Origin: CAZYCC01 sp964645985
GTDB taxonomy: Bacteria; Bacillota; Clostridia; Oscillospirales; CAG-272
Reading direction: 5' to 3'
Length of the DNA: 43,129 bases
NCBI GenBank assembly: GCA_964645985.1
Contig: CAZYCC010000007.1
Coordinates: 1 to 43,129 of the forward strand
The translations under genes and the position numbers were made by a program. The notes below the pieces were generated by a model that saw only the letters and a list, made by a program, of their open reading frames with translations, had not been told where the DNA came from and ran no database searches. Positions 24,116 to 31,125 of this stretch are shown piece by piece. The first letter of the stretch is position 1. Each line of letters opens with the position of its first letter.

Positions 24116-24670
24116 TCAATTGTCGGCGCAGATCGAGGCAAGCACCTCGCCGCGCTTTTTCTCGCCGAGCACGCAGGAGATGAGAGTCGCCGCGAAGGAT
24201 AGCGCAACACCGGCGCCGCGCGCCGTGACAATATTGCCGTCGGTCACGCAACCGGCGCCCTTGCCGCAAGGCTTTGCACCCGCGAGATACCGCTCAAAGC
24301 CGGGGTAGCAGACCGCTTGTCGCCCCCTGAGTAGCCCCATTTTGCCGAGGATCATCGGCGCCGCGCAAATCGCGCCGATCCGCGCGCCGCGCGCCGCCGC
24401 GTCCTCCAAGACGCGGTGCACGACCGGCGACGCGTCAAGGTTCGTCGTCCCGGGCATACCGCCCGGCAAAACGACCATAGTGGGCGCGGCGCTTGGCAGA
24501 TCGCGCTCGGTGGTGTCCGCGCGAACGGTCACGCCGTGCGAGCCGGTGACCGAGGGCCCCTCGGTGCCGACGGCGATCGTTTTCAGATCAAGCCCCGCGC
24601 GCCGCAGGATGTCCAGCGGAACGATCGCTTCGGTCTCCTCGAAACCGTCCGCTAAAAAGAGGAAAACCAT
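24116..24670 (-). CDS. DJ-1/PfpI (YajL-like) family protein
   Basis: A 184-residue class I glutamine amidotransferase-like protein of the DJ-1/ThiJ/YajL group, linked to oxidative stress and reported as deglycase or chaperone. The nucleophile elbow is GAICAAP with Cys 102, partnered by a glutamate in FEETEAIVPLDILRRAG (Glu 14). VLPGGMPGTTNL and TARGAGVALSFA are also typical of YajL-like members. The GGAGG seven bases or so before ATG sets the start. It is a single gene with its own terminator; the precise substrate is not deducible. Confidence 0.95.
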   Translation of the reverse strand: MVFLFLADGFEETEAIVPLDILRRAGLDLKTIAVGTEGPSVTGSHGVTVRADTTERDLPSAAPTMVVLPGGMPGTTNLDASPVVHRVLEDAAARGARIGAICAAPMILGKMGLLRGRQAVCYPGFERYLAGAKPCGKGAGCVTDGNIVTARGAGVALSFAATLISCVLGEKKRGEVLASICADN

Positions 24671-25173
24671 ACAAAACCTCCGCAGAATAGGGAATTTCCT
24701 CGGGAAATCGGAGGACCCGCGCGGCCAGGAGAAACTTGCGCTCGATTGGCTCTCGGCGAAGAAGGAAATTTTTTGCGATGGCGAAACCGCAAAAACAAAA
24801 TTGTGTTATATTAAATTTGTATTTTTGTAAATCCCAACGCTAATATTATTACGCTAAACAATCTCCGAAAAATCCACGATTGCAGCAATTTGCCCGCACT
24901 CGCCTACTCCGTGTTGCCCTCGGGAACGGGGAACCCGGGGTACAGAGAAACCTAACCAAAATCAATCAAGAAGATCTCCCGAGAATGTGCTTTGAAATTT
25001 TTCGTAAACTCTTTTCGAGGGTAATTCGTTCAGCTAAAAATACAATGAAACGAGCGGTAGAATTACACCCTTCAATCATCCCTTAAATCTGTAATTTTGT
25101 ACGCGAGGAAAAATCCCTGCTTTTCCCGAAATCGATCTGATCTGCGCCGATTCGCCCTGAAAAATCGCGGGCT
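24671..25173. other. AT-rich gap with a copy of the dispersed element
   Basis: Strongly AT-rich between about 24780 and 25090, unlike the rest of the window. No gene is recognised. It carries one copy (24991-25009) of the dispersed element described for tmcAL. A weak minus-strand promoter for the DJ-1-like gene may lie near 24815-24845. Confidence 0.5.
24991..25009 (+). repeat. Dispersed AT-rich element, copy 1
   Basis: TTTGAAATTTTTCGTAAAC; it differs from copy 4 (27062-27081) by one deleted base and one substitution. It lies in a gene-free stretch. Confidence 0.65.
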
Positions 25174-25494
25174 TTACCCATTTTTTGACAGGTGGTCGAG
25201 AGCGATTAGGCCCGCGTTGAATGCGTCGTGAAGGTTGTTTTTCTCAAACTGCCGCACGAGGCGCTCGTAGACCGGCAAGCTCGTGTCTGTCTTGAGGATC
25301 TGCACGATGACCTTCCCCGGCACCTCGCTCATCACGCCGCCGACCATCACCTTCCGCGTCGACAGGATCATCAGGAACATCATGTACTCGTCCCGCATAT
25401 CTCCGTAACAGATCTGGTTGCCGTCGCGCAGCAGAGGCTTTCCGCGGAAGATCATCACCTTCCCGTCCACGGTTTTTTCACGAATCTTTGTCAT
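25174..25494 (-). CDS. Conserved Clostridia protein of unknown function
   Basis: A 106-residue soluble protein, MTKIREKTVDGKVMIFRGKPL onward. The phrases GKVMIFRGKPLLRDGNQICYGDM, a methionine-rich helix YMMFLMILSTRK, EVPGKVIVQILKTD and a helical end AFNAGLIALDHL recall a short protein I have seen in several Oscillospirales genomes without an assigned function. No catalytic or DNA-binding motif, signal peptide or cysteine pair is visible. The start has GGAGATGGGG upstream, an extended ribosome site. It stands alone between AT-rich gaps. Confidence 0.75.
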   Translation of the reverse strand: MTKIREKTVDGKVMIFRGKPLLRDGNQICYGDMRDEYMMFLMILSTRKVMVGGVMSEVPGKVIVQILKTDTSLPVYERLVRQFEKNNLHDAFNAGLIALDHLSKNG

Positions 25495-26057
25495 AATATC
25501 CCCATCTCCGAAATAATAATTTTACACAAAATTTACATTCTGCAATCGTCGCCGCCGATTTTTTTCGCCGCGTCTCGTTTATCTTGCAATGTGGGGTGGC
25601 GCATTCCGGCGCTCGCTCCGCTCTGCGAGAATTTTGCCGCGCAGAGTTCCGGTAAATCGACTTTGCAGATGGAATTTTGCGGATGGTATTTGACCGAAAA
25701 ATGCCTCGCACGCCGATGTTCACAGGCGAAAAAAGGCATAATCCACCCTCAAATAACCAAAGTTTAGTATACTTCTTTTGTCGGAACCTCGCAAGTGCGT
25801 TCACGAAAAATTTACATTGAAGGCGCAAGGCGCCCTCGCGGTCATTGTGCCGTACGTCTCAAAGAGAACCGCGAAAAGTCATGTTTTAAAGCTGCGCGCT
25901 CGCTCTATTCATTTCGAGAAAAGCAAAATCGTCTATGCAACAAAATCCCCGATAGAGAAATTCCGTTTCACGCTGTCGGCGCTTGCAAGATAGGTGGCGG
26001 CGCGGTGTGCCTTCTTTTCCGCTTCCATGCGCTTTGTGCGAGTGGTTCGCGGAAACC
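25495..26057. other. Gap upstream of the 106-residue gene
   Basis: No gene is recognised; the frames on both strands are Arg-rich or broken. It contains a full copy of the dispersed element (25797-25816) and a looser relative near 25524-25541 beside the start of the 106-residue gene. Confidence 0.5.
25797..25816 (-). repeat. Dispersed AT-rich element, copy 2
   Basis: On the minus strand this reads TGTAAATTTTTCGTGAACGC, identical over all 20 bases to copy 4 inside tmcAL. The next six bases match at four positions. Intergenic. Confidence 0.85.
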
Positions 26058-27491
26058 TCAAACCTCTCCCTCATCCGTCGCGAGAAACGGCGTCGCGCGC
26101 AGGATCGCGTGTTCGGGGAGAACTTCGCCTCGGAAGAACCCGGCGAGCAGCTCTGCGCGCAAAATGAAGTCGCACTGCCGCAATATCGCCGCGCGCTCCT
26201 GCGCTATGGAGCATTTTCTCCCCATCGAGAACGCCTGCCCGAGGCTCGTCGCGAGAGGAATCGCCGCGCGAAGTTCCCGCAGAGCGCGCCGCCCGCGAGA
26301 GTTTGCTGCGAGCAATACCGACACGCGCGGCGTCGCGAAGTCGTCAATCTTTGTGCCAAGCAGAGAGGTAAGGAGAGCTCGCCGCAGACGCGCGCTCGCG
26401 TCATTTTTCTGTTTGAGGAGCGAAAAGAACTCATCAAAAGACCCGCTCGACGCTTGCCGCGCGGCGCTTGTCATCCGCACCGCCACCTCGCGCGGAATGT
26501 CAAAAAGTTGCGTGAGCTCCTCCGCCGTCGAGGTTCGCAGCCGCGCGAGAAGCACCGGGAAGGCGCTCTGCCAGCTCGATCGCGCTGCGCCCCGATAATA
26601 GGGGAGAAGCTCGCTCGGAATTAGACGCGTGAGTTCCCGCTCGTCATGCTCGCGCAGGGCCCGCCGCGAGGCGTGCGCGCTCAGCCCGTCCCGCTCGCGC
26701 GGCAGGGGAACGAGCACCGGCGCTCGCGGCAAGGCTCTCGCCGCGCGAACATACTCTGCCGCGAGCCGGTCTCCCGCTCTCGCGGGATAGGGCAAGCCGC
26801 TCGCTCGCTCAAAGTCTCTCTCCTCGCGCACCGCCCGCGGCATCGCGCGCTCCTCGTGATATTTTTCCGAAAAAGTGTTATAATCAGGGGAGGTGAGCGG
26901 CGTATCGCGTTCCATGGCGAGCTGTCGCCGGTTTTCGGGATGGGGAGGGACGATTTGCGGGTTTTTCGTGAACGATTGCTCTTCCGGCGCGGCCTCCCTA
27001 TCGCGCGGTGGGCGCCGCCCGTCTGCCGCAATGCGCGGTTGGGTGTTCTTTTGGGTAGAGATTTGTAAATTTTTCGTGAACGCGTTTGCCCATTGCGCTC
27101 GCTCCGCTTCTTCTTTTTCTCGGAACACGGCGAGCGCGGTCAGGCGCGCGAGGAGATCATCGGGGCGCTCGCCCGCGCCGACCGCCTCGCTGCCGAAGGC
27201 GATCTCGTCCGCGCCGAGCGCGGCAGCGAGCGCGACCCCTCCCGCGGCGAATTGCCTTGCCGGAGCGCAGCAGAAGGGCGGCGGAAGCTCTACGACGATG
27301 TCCGCCCCGCAAGCAACAATCGCCCGCGCGCGCGTATATTTGTCGAAAATCGCGCACTCGCCGCGCTGTACATAGCTCCCGCTCATCACCGCGAGGATAG
27401 TGTCCGCCCCGCGCGCCCGCACCGTCTCGCACAGCCGCGCGTGCCCCCGATGCGCGGGATTTGCCTCGCATATCACCGCTACGACCCGCAT
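26058..27491 (-). CDS. tmcAL: tRNA(Met) cytidine acetate ligase, with an insertion
   Basis: A 477-residue TmcAL (YlbM/DUF795) enzyme, which uses acetate and ATP to acetylate the wobble cytidine of elongator tRNA-Met. The nucleotidyltransferase core is clear: VVAVICEANPAHRGHARL with the HRGH motif (14-17), VMSGSYVQRGECAIFDKYTRA, ADIVVELPPPF and DEIAFGSEAV. LSAHASRRALREHDERELTRLIP is the later substrate segment, and a helical C-terminal domain follows. Residues about 130-225 form an insertion not expected for the family, including two FTKNxQI peptides encoded by the dispersed element. The start at 27491 has GGAGG nearby and a promoter 33 bases upstream. Confidence 0.93.
   Translation of the reverse strand: MRVVAVICEANPAHRGHARLCETVRARGADTILAVMSGSYVQRGECAIFDKYTRARAIVACGADIVVELPPPFCCAPARQFAAGGVALAAALGADEIAFGSEAVGAGERPDDLLARLTALAVFREKEEAERAQWANAFTKNLQISTQKNTQPRIAADGRRPPRDREAAPEEQSFTKNPQIVPPHPENRRQLAMERDTPLTSPDYNTFSEKYHEERAMPRAVREERDFERASGLPYPARAGDRLAAEYVRAARALPRAPVLVPLPRERDGLSAHASRRALREHDERELTRLIPSELLPYYRGAARSSWQSAFPVLLARLRTSTAEELTQLFDIPREVAVRMTSAARQASSGSFDEFFSLLKQKNDASARLRRALLTSLLGTKIDDFATPRVSVLLAANSRGRRALRELRAAIPLATSLGQAFSMGRKCSIAQERAAILRQCDFILRAELLAGFFRGEVLPEHAILRATPFLATDEGEV
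26953..26974 (+). repeat. Dispersed AT-rich element, copy 3 (in tmcAL)
   Basis: ATTTGCGGG followed by TTTTTCGTGAACG; it differs from copy 4 only in a four-base block. It lies in frame in tmcAL, where the coding strand gives SFTKNPQIV. Confidence 0.8.
27061..27083 (+). repeat. Dispersed AT-rich element, copy 4 (in tmcAL)
   Basis: ATT followed by TGTAAATTTTTCGTGAACGC. It is in frame in tmcAL, giving AFTKNLQIS, exactly 108 bases (36 codons) from copy 3. Confidence 0.85.
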
Positions 27492-27523
27492 ACGCCCTCC
27501 GATAAGCCGCACTTTCTTCAAAA

Positions 27524-27552
27524 AAGATAGCACACTCCTCGCTCGCCGTCAA
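27524..27552 (-). promoter_or_regulatory. Promoter of tmcAL
   Basis: On the minus strand TTGACG (27552-27547), 17 bases, TATCTT (27529-27524), back to back with the efp promoter. Confidence 0.82.
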
Positions 27553-27576
27553 GGACGGGAAATTCTCCTCCCCCTC

Positions 27577-27605
27577 TTGCATTCTCGTCTTTCTCGTGAT
27601 ATACT
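27577..27605 (+). promoter_or_regulatory. Promoter of efp, with extended -10
   Basis: TTGCAT (27577-27582), 17 bases, TATACT (27600-27605), with TG at 27597-27598 giving an extended -10. The start codon is about 30 bases downstream. Confidence 0.9.
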
Positions 27606-27635
27606 AAGTTGACTTTGATTCTTTGGAGGTTTTCT

Positions 27636-28202
27636 ATGGTCTCTGCAGGGGATTTTCGCAACGGCGTGACGTTTGAGATGGACGGCAAGGTGCTGCAGGT
27701 CATCGAGTTTCAGCACGTCAAGCCCGGCAAGGGCGCGGCTTTCGTGCGCACCAAGGTGCGCAATGTCATCTCCGGCGCCGTCACCGAGATGACCTTCAAC
27801 CCGACCGACAAATTCGAGAACGCCTATGTCGAGCGCAAGGAGATGCAATACTCCTACGACGATGGCGATCTCTACCACTTTATGGACACCGAGACCTGGG
27901 AGGAGACGCTCATCCCGCACGACCTTGTCGGTGAGAATTTCCGCTTTGTCAAGGAAGAGATGATGTGCAAGATCGTCTCCTACAAAGGGAATGTCTTTGC
28001 CGTCGAGCCGCCGACCTTTGTCGAGCTGACCGTCACCGATACCGACCCGGGCTTCGCCGGCAACACCGCAACGAACACCCTCAAGCCCGCGACCCTCGAA
28101 ACCGGCGCGACGATTAAGGTGCCGCTCTTCATCGACAAGGGCGAGGTCATCAAGATCGACACGCGCACCGGCGAGTATCTCGGCCGCGCCACGCAGGTGT
28201 AA
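27636..28202 (+). CDS. efp: Translation elongation factor P
   Basis: A 188-residue EF-P, which binds ribosomes stalled at consecutive prolines and promotes peptide bond formation. Three beta-barrel domains are complete: VSAGDFRNGVTFEMDGKVLQV, the loop VKPGKGAAF with the tip residue Lys 32 (the position modified in Bacillus), FVKEEMMCKIVSYKGNVFAVEPP and the C-terminal KPATLETGATIKVPLFIDKG. GGAGG six bases before ATG fixes the start, and a strong promoter lies upstream. No modification gene is seen in the window. Confidence 0.98.
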   Translation: MVSAGDFRNGVTFEMDGKVLQVIEFQHVKPGKGAAFVRTKVRNVISGAVTEMTFNPTDKFENAYVERKEMQYSYDDGDLYHFMDTETWEETLIPHDLVGENFRFVKEEMMCKIVSYKGNVFAVEPPTFVELTVTDTDPGFAGNTATNTLKPATLETGATIKVPLFIDKGEVIKIDTRTGEYLGRATQV

Positions 28203-28385
28203 TCCTGCGACGCACGTTTTCCTTATGGTCAGCGGAGCGGTGCCTGTCCCCCACTCCCGCCGCTTCGGCAGCTCCTCCCGGCGGGGATTTGTGCATTGCG
28301 TCCCTGCCGCGGCGCCGTTCCGGCGGGATCCTCTCGGAGCGCCCGCGCGCCGCGTTTTGTTCTCTTGGCGAGCGAAATTCGGCGC

Positions 28386-28406
28386 GGCGGGATAGTCTAT
28401 CCCGCC
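28386..28406. promoter_or_regulatory. Palindrome upstream of the CD1247-like gene
   Basis: GGCGGGATA, GTC, TATCCCGCC: nine perfect base pairs around three bases, ending 26 bases before the start codon. It could be a leader hairpin or an operator. A pyrimidine tract rather than a T-run follows, so it is a poor terminator. Confidence 0.55.
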
Positions 28407-28432
28407 ATTTCTTCCTTACTTTTGGTGAAACC

Positions 28433-28996
28433 ATGACTACATCCGAAAAAGTCGCCTATCTCAAAGGGCTATCCGACGGGCTGAAGCTCCAGCGCGATAC
28501 GCCTGAGGGGCAGCTGATCTCGGCGATCATCGATACCTTGGGCGATGTGGCAAGCGACCTTGAAGACTTGCAGACCGAGACCAAGGATCTGCGCGACTAC
28601 TGCGATGAGCTGGACGCAGACCTCGGCGATGTGGAGGAGTTCCTCATCGAGGCGGACGAGGAAGCGGGCGGCGAGGCCGAGGAAAACCCGGACGCGCCCG
28701 AGTTCCTGCGCGGTTATTCGGGCGAGAGTAGGGCAGACGTCGTCTCCTCCCGCGAGCAGGAGAGCGGCGGAGGCGATGAGGACGAGGGGGATGAGGACGA
28801 GGGCGAGAACATCGGCGAAACGACCTGCCCGTTCTGCGGGGGCACCGTCTTCTTCGACGAGGATGATGACACGGAGGATCTCGTCTGCCCGTCCTGCGGC
28901 AAGCGCTTTCCTTACGTCTGCCCGGGCGAGTGCGAGAGCTGCGACACCCCCTGCCCCGACAAAAAACCTCCCGAGAGCTCGGGCGACGGGAAGTAA
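28433..28996 (+). CDS. CD1247 N-terminal domain protein with zinc ribbon
   Basis: A 187-residue protein of the CD1247_N family found across Clostridia. Residues 1-70 are helical: MTTSEKVAYLKGLSDGLKL, then IIDTLGDVASDLEDLQTE and YCDELDADLGDVEEFL, probably a coiled coil. A long acidic disordered stretch (Glu/Asp/Gly) follows, then a zinc ribbon with CPFCGG and CPSCGK, and a Cys-rich end CPGECESCDTPCP. The acidic middle and zinc ribbon suggest contact with nucleic-acid-bound proteins, but no function is known. The ATG follows TTTTGGTGAAACC, a poor ribosome site. Confidence 0.88.
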   Translation: MTTSEKVAYLKGLSDGLKLQRDTPEGQLISAIIDTLGDVASDLEDLQTETKDLRDYCDELDADLGDVEEFLIEADEEAGGEAEENPDAPEFLRGYSGESRADVVSSREQESGGGDEDEGDEDEGENIGETTCPFCGGTVFFDEDDDTEDLVCPSCGKRFPYVCPGECESCDTPCPDKKPPESSGDGK

Positions 28997-29083
28997 ATCG
29001 AGCGGATCACGCAAAGTACACCCATCGCGCGCCGCCCCCCGTGACGGCCGCGCCCTTTTCTCAATCGAGAAGAGAGCCCCGCA

Positions 29084-29109
29084 GGAGAGACCCGCAGGTC
29101 TCTCCTTTT
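29084..29109 (+). terminator. Terminator after the CD1247-like gene
   Basis: GGAGAGACC (29084-29092), loop CGCA, GGTCTCTCC (29097-29105), T4. Nine perfect pairs; the opposite strand lacks a U-run. Confidence 0.88.
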
Positions 29110-29112
29110 GGT

Positions 29113-29140
29113 TGAGAGCGCCGCGCGCGGGAAACGCGCC
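29113..29140 (+). repeat. 28-base direct repeat, copy A
   Basis: Begins TGAGAGCGCCGCGCGC and ends GGAAACGCGCC. It matches copy B at 26 of 28 positions. Confidence 0.85.
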
Positions 29141-29181
29141 ATCAGTGCCGGCAGCCGCGCCGCTCTAAACGTCAATTTGTA

Positions 29182-29209
29182 TGAGCGCGCCGCGCGCAGG
29201 AAACGCGCC
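29182..29209 (+). repeat. 28-base direct repeat, copy B
   Basis: Begins TGAGCGCGCCGCGCGC and ends GGAAACGCGCC, 69 bases after copy A. Confidence 0.85.
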
Positions 29210-29260
29210 GTTCGGCTTCCCTCGTCCCTCTACTTTTCGCGAAAAATTCACATTTTCGCC

Positions 29261-29289
29261 TTGAAATCCCCACACGGCGGCGGTATAGT
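29261..29289 (+). promoter_or_regulatory. Promoter of the phosphodiester glycosidase gene
   Basis: TTGAAA (29261-29266), 17 bases, TATAGT (29284-29289). The last three bases of the -10 box are part of the palindrome at 29287-29302. Confidence 0.9.
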
Positions 29290-29302
29290 TGACCTATCAA
29301 CT
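29287..29302. promoter_or_regulatory. Palindrome over the transcription start, followed by T5
   Basis: AGTTGA, CCTA, TCAACT, then five T. It overlaps the -10 box, so it fits an operator; the T-run also makes it look like a very early terminator. A similar GTTGAC...TATCAAC site lies upstream of the 1,321-residue regulator gene (38157-38172). Confidence 0.65.
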
Positions 29303-29340
29303 TTTTTGCGGGATTCTCCCGCCATCGGCAACTTCATCCT

Positions 29341-30483
29341 ATGAACCAACATCAAGTAGACCCGGTGCCGCTCCCGACCGACTCCTCCCCGCGCGCGTCC
29401 TCCCGCCGCATCGCGCCGGGGGGAAAGATCGCGCTGCAAATCGCTGCGGACATCCTGCTCGCGGGGGCGGTGTTCCTCGTCTATTCGCTCTTTCATCACG
29501 TTCTGCCGAAAAAATACACCACCTCGCCGACCGTCGATCCCACGCAGATCGGCGATATTCTCCCCGATGAGGGGGGCACGTCGAGCGCCGCCTCCGACCC
29601 CGCGAGCGGCTCCGCGCAGCCGGTCTCGCGCGAGATGATTGTGCAGGACGAGAAGCGCTATAACGCTGGCAACTTCCCCGGGCAGGTTGTGACGCCGCTG
29701 GAGGGATACGGCGAGGAGGGGGACGACCTGCAGATCTTTTTGCGCAAGGTGGAGTACGGCTACGGCAAGAACAAGGTGACCTACTACGCCGCCGACATCT
29801 TTGTGAAGTCCATCGATATGTTCCGCACCGCCGTCGCGACAAAAGCGAGCGGCGAGGTGACCACCGACACGGTCGACGCGATGGCGCGCCACCACGACGC
29901 GGTTTTCGCGGTCTCGGGAGACTATTTCAAGAACTCGGAGATAGGCCTCGTCGTGCGCGACGGCATTCTCTACCGCGATGAGCCGACGCCCAACGACCTC
30001 TGTGTCCTCTACACCGACGGCAGCATGGAAGTGCTCGACGGGGCGAGCTTCCCTTACGATGACCCTGCCGCGCTCGAGGGGATCTGGCAGGCGTGGAGCT
30101 TCGGCCCGAACCTCCTTGACGAGGACGGGATGCCGAAGCGCTCGGATGAGGAGTTCAATGTCAACGGCAGCAAGAAGGACAGCGGCTCGCCCTTCCACGA
30201 CCGCACGGCGATGTTCTCACTGCACCCGCGCAACCTCATCGGCTACGTTTCCCCTGGGCACTACATTATCGTGATGATCGACGGGCGGGACGAGGGCTAC
30301 TCCTGCGGGGTTAACTTTGTAGACGAGGCGATGATCGCCTACGAGGAGGGCTGCGAGATTGCTTACAACCTCGACGGAGGCCGCTCGGCGATGATGGTCC
30401 TCGAGAACCGCATTATCAATAGGCCCTACAAGGACGGTCGCCCCATCAGCGACATCATCTACTTCACCGGCGACCCGCAGTAG
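29341..30483 (+). CDS. Membrane-anchored NAGPA-type phosphodiester glycosidase
   Basis: A 380-residue protein with one N-terminal membrane anchor (about 29-49, LQIAADILLAGAVFLVYSLF), a Ser/Pro/Asp-rich tether to about 95 and an extracellular NAGPA (DUF2233) domain. Relatives remove sugars linked through phosphodiesters, for example N-acetylglucosamine-1-phosphate caps. Marker phrases are DAVFAVSGDYF, SEIGLVVRDGILYRDE, PRNLIGYVSPGHYIIVMIDGR and the C-terminal YNLDGGRSAMMVLENR (near 343-358). The likely target is a teichoic-acid or glycan phosphodiester at the cell surface. The promoter carries a palindromic site. No Shine-Dalgarno is visible before ATG. Confidence 0.92.
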   Translation: MNQHQVDPVPLPTDSSPRASSRRIAPGGKIALQIAADILLAGAVFLVYSLFHHVLPKKYTTSPTVDPTQIGDILPDEGGTSSAASDPASGSAQPVSREMIVQDEKRYNAGNFPGQVVTPLEGYGEEGDDLQIFLRKVEYGYGKNKVTYYAADIFVKSIDMFRTAVATKASGEVTTDTVDAMARHHDAVFAVSGDYFKNSEIGLVVRDGILYRDEPTPNDLCVLYTDGSMEVLDGASFPYDDPAALEGIWQAWSFGPNLLDEDGMPKRSDEEFNVNGSKKDSGSPFHDRTAMFSLHPRNLIGYVSPGHYIIVMIDGRDEGYSCGVNFVDEAMIAYEEGCEIAYNLDGGRSAMMVLENRIINRPYKDGRPISDIIYFTGDPQ

Positions 30484-30788
30484 CGCGCCCTCCGCCGCCC
30501 GCCTCTCGCCGTGGCGGCTCCGCCCGCCCGCCGGGAGGTGCCCTGCCCGCAGAATAGCCCCGCGCCACGCCGCCCGCTGACTTCCCGCCGCGCTCCCCGC
30601 TGCGAGCGGCGCGCCGCGCGCTTTGCCATCGTCTTCCTGCCCGCAGCTTTTGCGCGGGTTGCCCTGCCGCTCCTGCGAGGGCTTCGCCTCTCACCCTTCG
30701 CTTTTTTCTTTCCTATCGCGGTATTCCCGCGCTCCCGCACGCACCCGCGCCGCTCGGTGTGCCGCGGCTCTTTGCTTCGATTTTCCCC
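30484..30788. other. Gene-free GC-rich spacer
   Basis: About 300 bases of GC-rich low-complexity sequence. I see no terminator, promoter or gene; the minus-strand frames are Arg/Ala/Gly-rich. Confidence 0.5.
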
Positions 30789-31097
30789 ATGAACGACCCC
30801 CAACGATCCTCGCGCCCGCCCCGCGCCCTTCGGCGCGCCGCGCGCATTTTTGAGCTTGTCTACCCCAACCTCACCCTCGTCTTTTCCCTGCTCTTTATCG
30901 TCTTCTGGATCCTCGACCGCTTCAACCCGGTGATGGGCTTCATCTCGGGCAGTATGTCGAAGATGCTGATGATCGTCTTCTTCTCGCTGGTCTTTGTCGG
31001 CTCGATTGTGACCATCGTCCTTGACGCTCTCGGCCTGCGCCGCGCGCGCCGCGATGAGCGCGAGAGCCGCTCCGATGAAAGGGGGCAGGGCAGATAA
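30789..31097 (+). CDS. Small two-span membrane protein
   Basis: A 102-residue protein with two predicted membrane helices: LTLVFSLLFIVFWILD (about 37-52) and MLMIVFFSLVFVGSIVTIVLD (about 68-88). The N-terminus is Arg/Pro-rich and the C-terminus is highly charged (RRARRDERESRSDERG). I do not recognise the family. It ends 28 bases before mgtE and is probably co-transcribed with it, so a role beside the magnesium channel is possible but unsupported. The leader before ATG (GATTTTCCCC) is pyrimidine-rich with no Shine-Dalgarno. Confidence 0.7.
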   Translation: MNDPQRSSRPPRALRRAARIFELVYPNLTLVFSLLFIVFWILDRFNPVMGFISGSMSKMLMIVFFSLVFVGSIVTIVLDALGLRRARRDERESRSDERGQGR

Positions 31098-31125
31098 GGG
31101 ACCCCCCGCAAAAGGACTCTCTGCC

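Larger units (their letters stand above)
28997..29260. other. Spacer with terminator and a 28-base direct repeat
   Basis: No gene is visible. It contains the terminator at 29084 and two 28-base repeats at 29113 and 29182. An AAAAATTCACATTTTCG tract near 29242 is a distant relative of the dispersed element. Confidence 0.6.

Noticed and set aside
24880..25086. A 68-codon AT-rich frame in the gap before the 106-residue gene
   Set aside because: It spans a copy of the dispersed element, lacks a ribosome site and has no recognisable motif.
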